Source of the DNA: Candidatus Iainarchaeum sp.
Lineage (GTDB): Archaea > Iainarchaeota > Iainarchaeia > Iainarchaeales > UBA10191
Reading direction: 5' to 3'
Assembly (NCBI GenBank): GCA_030649735.1
Contig: JAUSFL010000008.1
Location: forward strand, 85,141-149,140
Length of the DNA: 64,000 nucleotides
Below the pieces are notes generated by a model, which saw only the letters and a list, made by a program, of their open reading frames with translations, did no database searches and was not told the origin of the DNA. Every line of letters starts with the position of its first letter. The stretch's first letter is position 1. Below, in pieces: positions 39,925-48,190 of the stretch. The position numbers and the translations under genes are program-made.

Positions 39925-40519
39925 ATTCTTTAATGGCTTCCAAAAGCTCTGGGTCTATTAATTCCAGCTTTTCCTTGATTTCCGGAATGTTTGCTTCAGT
40001 GTCCTTGCACCCGTCCTTGAGCAATAAGACCGCCTGGTTTGGAATGCCCGCCATTGAAAGCTTGTCCATTCCCAAATGCACTTCAGCATTGCACGCGACT
40101 CCCACGACTGCCTTTGGCTTGTATTTTAAAACCAGTTTTTCAAGCATTGAGCCTCCAGGCACGCAAGCCACTCTCAAATAGCCCAAATCTTCCGCAAGTT
40201 TCTTGATTTTAGGCAGTTGGCAGCTGTTGCATTGCGAACATCCCTTAAAGTCTAGCCCGTCATCTGAATAATTGGACTTGCATTTGGTGCTGCTTCGCAG
40301 GCAATGCGGCAAAAAAAGCATTCTTTGGCTGTAAGGCACTTGCCTGAACCTGCTTTCATTCAATTTGTTCCTTAACTCAACGTGAGTGAACTCCACCATT
40401 CTTCCAGAAAGCCCTAAGTCTTTCGCGATTTTTGTGGCTATTGAGGCTGCGTTCTGGTGGCCTGTAACGTCAATCAGTGAAGCAATTTCTTGCCTGATTT
40501 TTTGGATTATTGAAGGCAT
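39905..40519 (-). CDS. DUF116-like protein
   Basis: LFLPHCLRSSTKC...GCSQCNSCQLPKIKKLAEDLGY...VPGGSMLEKLV. Confidence 0.75.
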   Translation of the reverse strand: MPSIIQKIRQEIASLIDVTGHQNAASIATKIAKDLGLSGRMVEFTHVELRNKLNESRFRQVPYSQRMLFLPHCLRSSTKCKSNYSDDGLDFKGCSQCNSCQLPKIKKLAEDLGYLRVACVPGGSMLEKLVLKYKPKAVVGVACNAEVHLGMDKLSMAGIPNQAVLLLKDGCKDTEANIPEIKEKLELIDPELLEAIKEFKARKA

Positions 40520-40559
40520 GCTTTAACATACAATTTAATGAAGGCAAAAAATTAAAAAA

Positions 40560-40570
40560 TGCCCTCGTCG
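40560..40570 (+). repeat. direct-repeat copy of the tRNA-Glu 3' end (candidate attL)
   Basis: tgccctcgtcg identical to 47401-47411, the terminus of tRNA-Glu. Confidence 0.5.
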
Positions 40571-40640
40571 AACCTATCCCTAAAAAGGTAATATGCCCTA
40601 CTTTTACTGGGTTTAAAGGTAAGCAAGTTGTGTTAGAAAG

Positions 40641-40666
40641 AGAAAAAATGGGGCGTTTTAAGCCCC
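40641..40666 (-). terminator. intrinsic terminator-like hairpin downstream of the LamG gene
   Basis: Minus strand GGGGC-TTAAAAC-GCCCC-ATTTTTTCT. Confidence 0.65.
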
Positions 40667-40703
40667 TGACTGTTTAGTTTTGAATTTCTTGCTGTCAAAC
40701 TGC

Positions 40704-41717
40704 TTAATTTGGGAAGAATTCTCCGGGCATAACTATTCCTTTAGCTACTTGGATTTCATCAACTGCTCCATTAATTGATGGTACTACGTCGCATCCATAA
40801 CCGCTTGCTAAAAACTTCATTGAATTGTTTCCGCTAGTTCCGCCCAAGGGAGCGACAATACTTTCTTGGCTTACTCCATTTTGAAAGATTTCCCAAGTAT
40901 TTGAAGACTTAGTGAATTGAATTGTTAATTGAGTCCAAACATCTAAATCTGGTCTATTCCAAGTAATTGATGTAGAATCATTATCATTAACATAAAATTT
41001 CAGTTTGGCTGTATCGGCTGGTATTTTAATGTAAGCTCCATAATAGCCTGCGCCGCATTTAAAATCTCCAAATAAGTAAGTTTCTGACGTTGCATTGTGA
41101 AGTTTAAACCAGAAATTAATTGTAAAATCATCTGATTTTAAAGTGTCAAATCCTACTGGCGCACTAACGTAATAGCCAGAGCCTGCATTGTCATAACTTC
41201 CGTTGTATATTCCATTAGGATTCCATCCAGCTGAAGTAGTAACAAGCCCGTCATAAATTGAGGTTCCTTCTTGATTATCTGCAGTAGTTCCTTCTGTTTC
41301 ATTAAGCCCATACCAGTAAATGTAATTTATATTCGCGTCGATATTGGTACTGCAATCCCCGCCTTTCAACTTCAAAGCGCCATTAGCCACTGTAATGCAA
41401 TATGGTTGTCCAGTGACTTTATCAGCAATTGTTAAACCGTTTGCGATTGTAGCATAGCCGCTAACATTCAGGTTACTGATGCTTGCGTTGCCGCTAACGC
41501 TTGAATCTCCACTAACAGTAATCTGGTTTGTTGAAACAGTATTTGGGCTAATGTCTTTGCCGTCTACATTGTAGTCTTGAACGGGTAAGTTTGTTAAGCC
41601 AGAACCGTCACCATAGAATTTATTTGCAAAAACATTTCCGAAAACAGTAATATTGTCAGCAATCAAGTTTTTGAAAAAGTTGAATCCACTCCAGTTTAAA
41701 TCTCTTGTCAAAAAGTG
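40704..41717 (-). pseudogene. 3' fragment of a secreted LamG/ConA-like protein gene interrupted by a transposon
   Basis: LamG-like FTINFWFKLHNATSETYLFG...WTQLTIQFTKSSNTWEIFQNG; no signal peptide; in-frame N-terminus is at 47128-47281. Confidence 0.8.
41708..41717. repeat. target-site duplication, left copy
   Basis: tcaaaaagtg, identical to 47128-47137. Confidence 0.8.
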
Positions 41718-41781
41718 GGCTTTGCCCAACAAGTCTGCCCATAAACCGACTTAATGGGCAGAATGAGGACTTTATGTGCAG

Positions 41782-42351
41782 TTAATCATCTACTACTTTT
41801 TTTACTTCTGAATTTATTTTGCTTTTTGTTGATTCTCTGAATTTATCTATCTCAGATTCCCAACTCTTCCAGAAACGCTCATAATCGTCTAATGACTTAT
41901 ATTCTTGCTCTTCAAACTCTGCTTGTTGTTTAGCAAGCTCTTCCCAGTAATCATCAGAATAATGTGGTTCACTTGGGTCTTGGTCTTCTAATTTATGTAA
42001 TTCAATAATTTGATTTTTCAGGTGTTCTTTAATGATTTGAGGAATATATTGCCCATTAACTGAATTAAGAAAACTATTTAATTCAGTCTCAAAACGCCGT
42101 AATCCATCATTATTTAATGTGGCAAAAATATTTTCTAATTCTTGCAGTGCTTGTTTTCTATCCGCATAAGTTATTTGAAGCCTAACATTCCTTTCAGATT
42201 GGTTTAATGCCTTTTTATTTAAATAATAAGAGAATAGTAAAGATAACAAGGCGATGAAAAGACCAGAAATTATGCTAAATATGCTTATCCAATTTTCAGG
42301 TGTGAACTCTACCATACTTACTTTTTGTGTGGTATTATTTAAAAGCCTCAA
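41782..42351 (-). CDS. hypothetical single-TM coiled-coil protein
   Basis: ISIFSIISGLFIALLSLLFSYYL TM, then an acidic helical region; overlaps the transposase start side. Confidence 0.55.
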   Translation of the reverse strand: MRLLNNTTQKVSMVEFTPENWISIFSIISGLFIALLSLLFSYYLNKKALNQSERNVRLQITYADRKQALQELENIFATLNNDGLRRFETELNSFLNSVNGQYIPQIIKEHLKNQIIELHKLEDQDPSEPHYSDDYWEELAKQQAEFEEQEYKSLDDYERFWKSWESEIDKFRESTKSKINSEVKKVVDD

Positions 42352-43529
42352 CTTCTGAAATCCAAGCTAATGCCTAATTCATTAACTTCGTGAATCAGGC
42401 AGACTATGTTGTAGCATAGGACTTTGAGTAATAGCTCGTTTTTCTGGGCTATTGGCTTTCTGCTTTTCAGGCAATCATTGAACTTTGCTTTTAGTGAGTA
42501 AAAGCTTGTTTCAATGTTTGACCTTTTGTGATAGAATTGTCCAAATTCTTCCTTGTTGAATTGGAAGTAGTGGAACATTTTTTTCCAAGTTTGGCTTCCT
42601 TTAGAGTTTCCGCTTGCGTTGCTTCTGAATGGAATGTATGCTTTACCGCCTAATTCTTTGACAGTATCATAATTTGCTCTTGAACTGTAAGCTTTGTCTG
42701 CGCTTACTTCTTGCAGGCTAAATCCGTTGTCTGCGGTTTGTTGGATTAACGGAGCAAAATAAAGACTGTCGCCAGAGTTGTTTTCTGAAACTTGACAGGA
42801 TGTTATAGTGTTGGTTTTTGTTCCACAGACTGCATGAAGCTTAACCCATTGATGCGCTTTTTTAGTGTCATGCTTTTCTTTGCAGTAGTCGTTGAATTTT
42901 GTAGTGCGAAAGCCAGTGCTATCTACTGCAAAACTGGTTTCAACGCTTTTTAATGGAGCAGAACTTTCTGCAATCAAGCTTTCAAGCAAGGGCGTGAGTT
43001 CTGGCTCGTTAAAGTATTTGATTATAGTATTGTAGTGGTGGGTTTTGCTGATTAAGCCTTTTTCAAAAGCTTCCTTAATGTCAGTGTTAGCTCTCCGTGT
43101 GGAAAATTGAGTATAAACCTTCAAAGCGCAGCAGAAAGCCATTTCTCCAATGTTGGCTTTAGGTCTGCCAAAATTCGCTTCTTGCTCCGTATTTGTTAAG
43201 TCTTTCAAGAGCTTCAAAAATTGTTCTTTCTCTGAAGTTTGGCTTTTGTTGTAGGCAGACCATGCTTGAGGGTATGTCAATCGCTTGTTTTCCACTTTAA
43301 CCGAACCGTCCCTTTGTGTCGTAATCTTTTGCAGATAGTATTGGACTGCGAAAGCGTGCTTGCACTTATCAGTTGAACCTTTCTGGCAATCTGGACAAGT
43401 GCAAACGCCTTGCTTGTCCACAAAGTAAAATCTCTCGCTGTTTTGGGATTGAACCGCATAACCATCATCCATTTTCTTTATTGTTCTCGTTTGAGCAATT
43501 ACTCGCCCTTTCTGTTCTCGCAAATCCAT
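42348..43529 (-). CDS. SWIM zinc-finger DDE transposase (IS4/IS5-like)
   Basis: CTCPDCQKGSTDKCKHAFAV SWIM; FAVDSTGF / VSADKAYSS / RSNIETSFYSLK DDE residues; start set at MDLREQ. Confidence 0.85.
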   Translation of the reverse strand: MDLREQKGRVIAQTRTIKKMDDGYAVQSQNSERFYFVDKQGVCTCPDCQKGSTDKCKHAFAVQYYLQKITTQRDGSVKVENKRLTYPQAWSAYNKSQTSEKEQFLKLLKDLTNTEQEANFGRPKANIGEMAFCCALKVYTQFSTRRANTDIKEAFEKGLISKTHHYNTIIKYFNEPELTPLLESLIAESSAPLKSVETSFAVDSTGFRTTKFNDYCKEKHDTKKAHQWVKLHAVCGTKTNTITSCQVSENNSGDSLYFAPLIQQTADNGFSLQEVSADKAYSSRANYDTVKELGGKAYIPFRSNASGNSKGSQTWKKMFHYFQFNKEEFGQFYHKRSNIETSFYSLKAKFNDCLKSRKPIAQKNELLLKVLCYNIVCLIHEVNELGISLDFRS

Positions 43530-43559
43530 ACAACCACCCACCAAACCATTCAAAGTATT

Positions 43560-43579
43560 ATAGTATTACATAATACTAT
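43560..43579. promoter_or_regulatory. palindromic operator-like site between divergent transposase and RHH genes
   Basis: ATAGTATTA-ca-TAATACTAT perfect 9-bp inverted repeat. Confidence 0.6.
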
Positions 43580-43597
43580 AAAGCAATAGTCTTTTAA

Positions 43598-43626
43598 ATA
43601 CTACTGTAATTCTATACTACTGTAAT
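43598..43626. repeat. tandem direct repeats ATACTACTGTAAT x2, 16-bp spacing
   Basis: 43598-43610 and 43614-43626 identical. Confidence 0.7.
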
Positions 43627-43629
43627 ACT

Positions 43630-43776
43630 ATGAAGCGTAAAACAACCAGTATTAAAGTAGACCCAGAATTCTGGAAACAAGTCAAGTCATATACTGCACT
43701 TAAAGGAATTGACATAAGCGACCTGCTTGAAGACTTGTTGAAAAAAGAGTTAGAAAAGGAGAAAAAAAAGCAATAA
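43630..43776 (+). CDS. 48-aa ribbon-helix-helix (CopG-like) DNA-binding protein, absent from the supplied ORF track
   Basis: MKRKTTSIKVDPEFWKQVKSYTALKGIDISDLLEDLLKKELEKEKKKQ; TTTAAATA box upstream. Confidence 0.75.
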   Translation: MKRKTTSIKVDPEFWKQVKSYTALKGIDISDLLEDLLKKELEKEKKKQ

Positions 43777-43819
43777 CGAGCGGAAATGTCGCATAACACA
43801 TGTTTTAAAACCCAAAAAA

Positions 43820-45730
43820 TTGATTTTGAGTGAAAAAATGCCCAGAGCAAGAAATTCAGAAGTTGATGCTTATGCCTTCATAAAAGAACACTTGGCAATA
43901 CATGGGTGGGTTGTAAAGAATCCAAATAGAACAATGAATGGGCAAGTTTATACTCAAAACGAGTGTTTGGATAATCCCGAGATTGCTCGCTGCTTAGTGC
44001 GAGATAGACCAGAAAATATAGTCAAATTATCTGAAACTGAATATTATGTCATTGAGGCAAAAAGAAACAAAGAACAAATAACTCAAGCATTAACTGAAGC
44101 TGAAGATTACGCAAAAGCAGTAAATACAAGTAGGGCAATAAAAGCAAAAGTTATTTCTGGCGTAGCTGGTAATTCAACAGATGGTTTCTTAGTAAAAAGC
44201 AAATATTTTAAGAACGGCAGATTTAATCCAATTAAAATTAATGGTAAAGAAATTACAAGTTTTGTTTCTCCAGCAATAGCTAAATTACTATTAGAAAATG
44301 ATTCTAGTGAAATAGCCGACTTGCCAGTTGATGAGGTAGTATTTCTAAAGTCTGCTGAAGACATAAACAAAATATTGCATTTGGGGGCAATTAATAAAAA
44401 TTATCGTGCAAGAGTTATGGCTGCATTACTCTTAGCATTAATTGATGACACCCGTCCAAATGTAGATGCTTCCCCGAGAGTTTTAATAAATGAAATAAAT
44501 TCACGAGCCGAAAACATACTAATTAGGAATGGAAAGCCAGAATTTTTTGATTGCATAAAAATAGCACTTCCACCAAGCCAAGACAACCACATAAAATTCA
44601 AAAACTCACTAGTCCAAACAATTCAAGAGTTAGAAAATTTAAACATTCGCTCCGCAATGAATTCTGGAACAGATGTTCTTGGAAAGTTCTATGAAGTATT
44701 TCTAAAATACGGAAACGGAGCAAAAGAAATAGGAATAGTCCTCACACCAAGACATATCACTAGGTTCGCAGCAGACATATTTAACATAAAAAGTAGCGAC
44801 ATAGTTTTAGACCCTGCTTGTGGAACTGGCGGATTTTTGGTCGCTGCTTTTGACCAAGCTAAAAAAACAGCAACTCAATCAGAATTAGATTGGTTCAAAA
44901 ATAATGGATTATATGGGGTTGAACAAGAGCCTGAAGTTGCAGCATTGGCAATAGTAAACATGATTTTTAGAGGGGATGGAAAAAATAACATTATTGAAGG
45001 AAACTGTTTCCAAAAAACTTTGATAGCAAGAAATTTAAGTGGTAGATTAAGTGCAAAGTTTTACAATAATCCCGAACTTCCAGAAGTAAGAACTTCTGCT
45101 GCAACCAAAATTTTAATGAATCCACCATTTGCTCTTAAAAAAAGCGATGAAAAAGAGTACAAGTTTGTTCAACATGCATTAGACCAAATGCAAAATAATG
45201 GCTTACTTTTTTGTATTCTTCCCATTTCCACAATGGTAATTAGTGGGGAAGAAAAAAATTGGCGTTTGAATAAACTTCTACAAGAAAATACAATAATTTC
45301 AGTAATTTCTTTCCCACCAGAATTATTTTATCCGATAGGAGTTTATACATTAGGAATAATAATAAAAAAGGGGAATCCACACCCACCGAGCCAAAATGTT
45401 CTGTGGTTAAGAATAATGAAAGATGGATTTGTAAAGAAAAAAGGCAAAAGAGTTTTATCTGATTCAGAATCAAATGATTTTGTTAAATATAATAAGTTAA
45501 TTAAAGAATTTATTGCAAACCAAAATATAGAAGTAAAAACAATTCCAAGAGAATGTAAGGCAACACCAATAAATTTTGAAAGTGAAACTTTTGAGTTAGT
45601 TCCTGAAGTCTATATTGATGATGAAAAATTATCTTGCAGAAAGTTTGAGAAAGAATTAGAAGTGCGTTTAAGAGATTACCTCGCATATTTAATGAGAATT
45701 GATGCTGGTGAATTGAATGAAAATAATTGA
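43820..45730 (+). CDS. fused PD-(D/E)XK-like nuclease / N6-adenine DNA methylase
   Basis: N-terminal PENIVKLSETEYYVIEAKRNKEQ; MTase motifs DPACGTGGFLVAAF and ILMNPPFAL. Confidence 0.8.
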   Translation: MILSEKMPRARNSEVDAYAFIKEHLAIHGWVVKNPNRTMNGQVYTQNECLDNPEIARCLVRDRPENIVKLSETEYYVIEAKRNKEQITQALTEAEDYAKAVNTSRAIKAKVISGVAGNSTDGFLVKSKYFKNGRFNPIKINGKEITSFVSPAIAKLLLENDSSEIADLPVDEVVFLKSAEDINKILHLGAINKNYRARVMAALLLALIDDTRPNVDASPRVLINEINSRAENILIRNGKPEFFDCIKIALPPSQDNHIKFKNSLVQTIQELENLNIRSAMNSGTDVLGKFYEVFLKYGNGAKEIGIVLTPRHITRFAADIFNIKSSDIVLDPACGTGGFLVAAFDQAKKTATQSELDWFKNNGLYGVEQEPEVAALAIVNMIFRGDGKNNIIEGNCFQKTLIARNLSGRLSAKFYNNPELPEVRTSAATKILMNPPFALKKSDEKEYKFVQHALDQMQNNGLLFCILPISTMVISGEEKNWRLNKLLQENTIISVISFPPELFYPIGVYTLGIIIKKGNPHPPSQNVLWLRIMKDGFVKKKGKRVLSDSESNDFVKYNKLIKEFIANQNIEVKTIPRECKATPINFESETFELVPEVYIDDEKLSCRKFEKELEVRLRDYLAYLMRIDAGELNENN

Positions 45731-46181
45731 CAAATTTAATATAGAGAAGGCAAAATCAAAGGCATTTGGAAATCACAAAATAGGAAACATTCCTTTTATT
45801 TCAAATGGTTTTGACAATAATGGTTTTGTAGGCTTTGTTAAACCACTCCAAAGTGAAAGAATATTTAATCAAGATGGAATTTGCATATCTGCTTTTTGCG
45901 AGGCAACAGTACAAAAAGCCCCATTTTTACCAAGAGGAAACGGTGGCAGTGGATTAACTGTATTAATTCCAAAAGAGAAAATGAATCAAGAGCAATTACA
46001 CGTTTATGCGGGTTTAATAAATACTCAAAGATGGAGATTTTCCTTTGGAAGAATGGTAATATCAGATAGATTATCTGAATTAGACCTTCCAAATATACCG
46101 AGAGAATTTGAGAATAATACTGTAAAGAAAATAGTAAATAAAATACTAAATTCCGCAATGAAACAAATAACTAAAATATAA
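45717..46181 (+). CDS. short restriction-modification specificity-like protein
   Basis: IPFISNGFDNNGFVGFVKPL...LPRGNGGSGLTVLIPK...RMVISDRLSELDLPNIP; overlaps the methylase gene. Confidence 0.55.
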   Translation: MKIIDKFNIEKAKSKAFGNHKIGNIPFISNGFDNNGFVGFVKPLQSERIFNQDGICISAFCEATVQKAPFLPRGNGGSGLTVLIPKEKMNQEQLHVYAGLINTQRWRFSFGRMVISDRLSELDLPNIPREFENNTVKKIVNKILNSAMKQITKI

Positions 46182-46187
46182 CTAATT

Positions 46188-46583
46188 TTGAGAGAAATTA
46201 TGTTTTGGCTTGTTAATCATTCTTGGGAGTCTTTTAAGAGAACTCAAGAATATTGCGGTTTTATTTCTGAAAATGAGCGAAACAAAATAGCAATCGGCGA
46301 TAGCGTTGTTTATTTTGGTCAGGGCTTGGTTTTTGGATTGTTTGAAGCTATAAGCTTGCCAGAGAATGAGTTTAAAGGCTGGCAGAAACAGTATCCTTTT
46401 CAAGTCAAGCTAAAACCAATTTTACTGGCTAAAGGCGGTTTGAAAGCCAAAGTTTTAGAAAGTAAGATTTTATTGCAAAAAAGCGCAGGCAGTTCAGGAA
46501 ACCTTATTGAACTCTCCGAAAGCGAGTTCAACCAAATAACGCAAGCAATAGAAACAGGACGAAAAGAGCTGGTGTTTGAATGA
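46188..46583 (+). CDS. EVE/PUA-like domain protein
   Basis: MFWLVNHSWESFKRTQEYCGF...IAIGDSVVYFGQGLVFGLFEAISL...WQKQYPFQVKL. Confidence 0.55.
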   Translation: MREIMFWLVNHSWESFKRTQEYCGFISENERNKIAIGDSVVYFGQGLVFGLFEAISLPENEFKGWQKQYPFQVKLKPILLAKGGLKAKVLESKILLQKSAGSSGNLIELSESEFNQITQAIETGRKELVFE

Positions 46584-47074
46584 ATGATTTTATGCGGCAC
46601 AAATCTATTTATGAAAAAAAAGTTAGATTTATTGATGATTTTGTAGATAAATATATTAGAATCAGGCATAGCAAAAATTTTCCACATACAGCAATAGGTA
46701 TTGTAATAAAATTGCTTTTTCCAAAGTCATACAAAATTAACAAAGGGTGGTATAAAACTGCTTTTTATATCTCATCAAGAAAAAAAGATTTAGTGATAAA
46801 AATAGGCAGAACAAAAAACTTGAAACAAGATTGGAAAGCTTACCAAAAATTCCCTAAAGGAATTAGAAATAAATATTTCGCCAAAATTTATTGGCACTCT
46901 AAATATTGCTTACTTCAAAAATGGGGTAAAGCCGCAAAAATTAGCAATAAAGACCCCCGAATAATTAAATTAAAGGAAAAAGCGAGCTATTATGGCTTAA
47001 ATGATATAAAACCCGCAAATACGGCTTTCTTTGATGGAAAATTAAAAATTATAGACGCAAGCATAAAAAAATGA
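46580..47074 (+). CDS. minimal protein kinase-like protein
   Basis: DLVIKIGRTKN (beta3-Lys-like); GLNDIKPANTAFFDGKLKIIDAS resembling HxDxKPxN...KIxDFG. Confidence 0.5.
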   Translation: MNDFMRHKSIYEKKVRFIDDFVDKYIRIRHSKNFPHTAIGIVIKLLFPKSYKINKGWYKTAFYISSRKKDLVIKIGRTKNLKQDWKAYQKFPKGIRNKYFAKIYWHSKYCLLQKWGKAAKISNKDPRIIKLKEKASYYGLNDIKPANTAFFDGKLKIIDASIKK

Positions 47075-47113
47075 CTTTATGGGCAGACTTCTGACTTTGT
47101 GGGCAAAAACGAC

Positions 47114-47281
47114 TTAATAGGCAAAGCTCAAAAAGTGTTCTCTTGCTTCTTGATTTGTATCGAGTGTTTCATCTATTACAACCGGCTTTTCTGGCTTGCC
47201 ACCTGCAGCAGCAATGACTGAAACAGACAAAACGAAAAGACTAAAGATTATTGCTAATATAACTAAAATTCTCCCATTCAA
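47114..47281 (-). pseudogene. 5' fragment of the disrupted LamG gene, encoding its signal peptide
   Basis: TTG start after gagggg: (M)NGRILVILAIIFSLFVLSVSVIAAAGGKPEKPVVIDETLDTNQEAREHFL, then runs into the TIR and stops. Confidence 0.75.
47128..47137. repeat. target-site duplication, right copy
   Basis: tcaaaaagtg identical to 41708-41717. Confidence 0.8.
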
Positions 47282-47401
47282 AAAACATCCCCTCGCAAAT
47301 TAGTTGATAACTTCAAAGGGAGAGAAAACTCATTTAAACTCGAAACTGAGCTTTAAAAGCAAGTTCACTAAAAGTGGGGCACAGTACTAAAAGTGTGAAG
47401 T

Positions 47402-47475
47402 GCCCTCGTCGGGATTTGGACCCGAGTTTTCGCCGTGAGAGGGCGAAGTCCTTGACCGGGCTAGACTACGAGGGC
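47402..47475 (-). tRNA. tRNA-Glu(CTC)
   Basis: GCCCTCG/CGAGGGC acceptor; TCGCC-CTCTCAC-GGCGA. Confidence 0.92.
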
Positions 47476-47539
47476 GGCTGCAACAATTCTTGTTGGAACG
47501 TATTTTATTGCTTTTGGGCTTTCAAAGCTTCTGGTTGCA

Positions 47540-48190
47540 TTGATTAAGGCAGTGATTTTTGACTTGGATGGAACTTTAGTGGACACTAATGGAATCCACC
47601 TTGAGAATTTCCGCAAGGACTTTCCAAAGCAATTTGGCTTTCGCCCGAAGGATTCTGAAGTCTTGCCGTTGTTCGGAAAAAGCGCCGTTGAAATCGCGCA
47701 AATCCTTGCGAGAAAGCGCGGCATCAAATTGGATGCTAAAAAGCTTGTGGAGTTCGCGCGCTTGAAAGAAAGCCTTTTTGTAAAGTCAGCCAAGGGAAAG
47801 CACTTTCTCTCAAAAGCAAATTTTTTGTTCTTGAAAAAATTGAAGGCCAGAGGATTGAAGATTGCGATTGCTTCAGGCAGTTCGAGAAAAATGCTTAATG
47901 CTTCCTTGAAGACTTTTGAAAGGAAATTGTTTGACTGCATTGTGTGCGCTGATGATGTTTTGCATTCAAAGCCTAATCCTTTAATGATTTTTAAGGCCTT
48001 GAAATGCCTGCGCGTGAAAAAAGGCAATGCTGTTTTTGTTGGCGATGGATTTTTGGACGCGAAGACAGCAAAGAACGCTAATCTGCGGTTTGTTGCAGTG
48101 CTTTCTGGAATAACTTCAAGAAAGCAGTTTGAAAAATTCAAGCCATTGCTTATTGTGAAAAAAGCCCGGGATTTGGGAAAAGTTTTATAA
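47540..48190 (+). CDS. HAD-superfamily hydrolase
   Basis: KAVIFDLDGTLVDTNGIH; FVGDGFLDAKTAKNA. Confidence 0.88.
   Translation: MIKAVIFDLDGTLVDTNGIHLENFRKDFPKQFGFRPKDSEVLPLFGKSAVEIAQILARKRGIKLDAKKLVEFARLKESLFVKSAKGKHFLSKANFLFLKKLKARGLKIAIASGSSRKMLNASLKTFERKLFDCIVCADDVLHSKPNPLMIFKALKCLRVKKGNAVFVGDGFLDAKTAKNANLRFVAVLSGITSRKQFEKFKPLLIVKKARDLGKVL

Larger units (their letters stand above)
41718..47127. mobile_element. ~5.4 kb cargo-carrying DDE transposon
   Basis: Imperfect TIRs (left ggctttgcccaacaagtc; right, reversed, -gctttgcctattaagtc), subterminal gacttwatgggca repeats, flanking TSD, DDE transposase, disrupted host ORF. Confidence 0.8.

Noticed and set aside
41718-47127. CRISPR array from the repeated GACTTWATGGGCA units
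   Set aside because: Only a few 13-bp degenerate units occur, confined to the transposon ends, with ~6-bp gaps and mixed orientation; no spacer architecture or cas genes.
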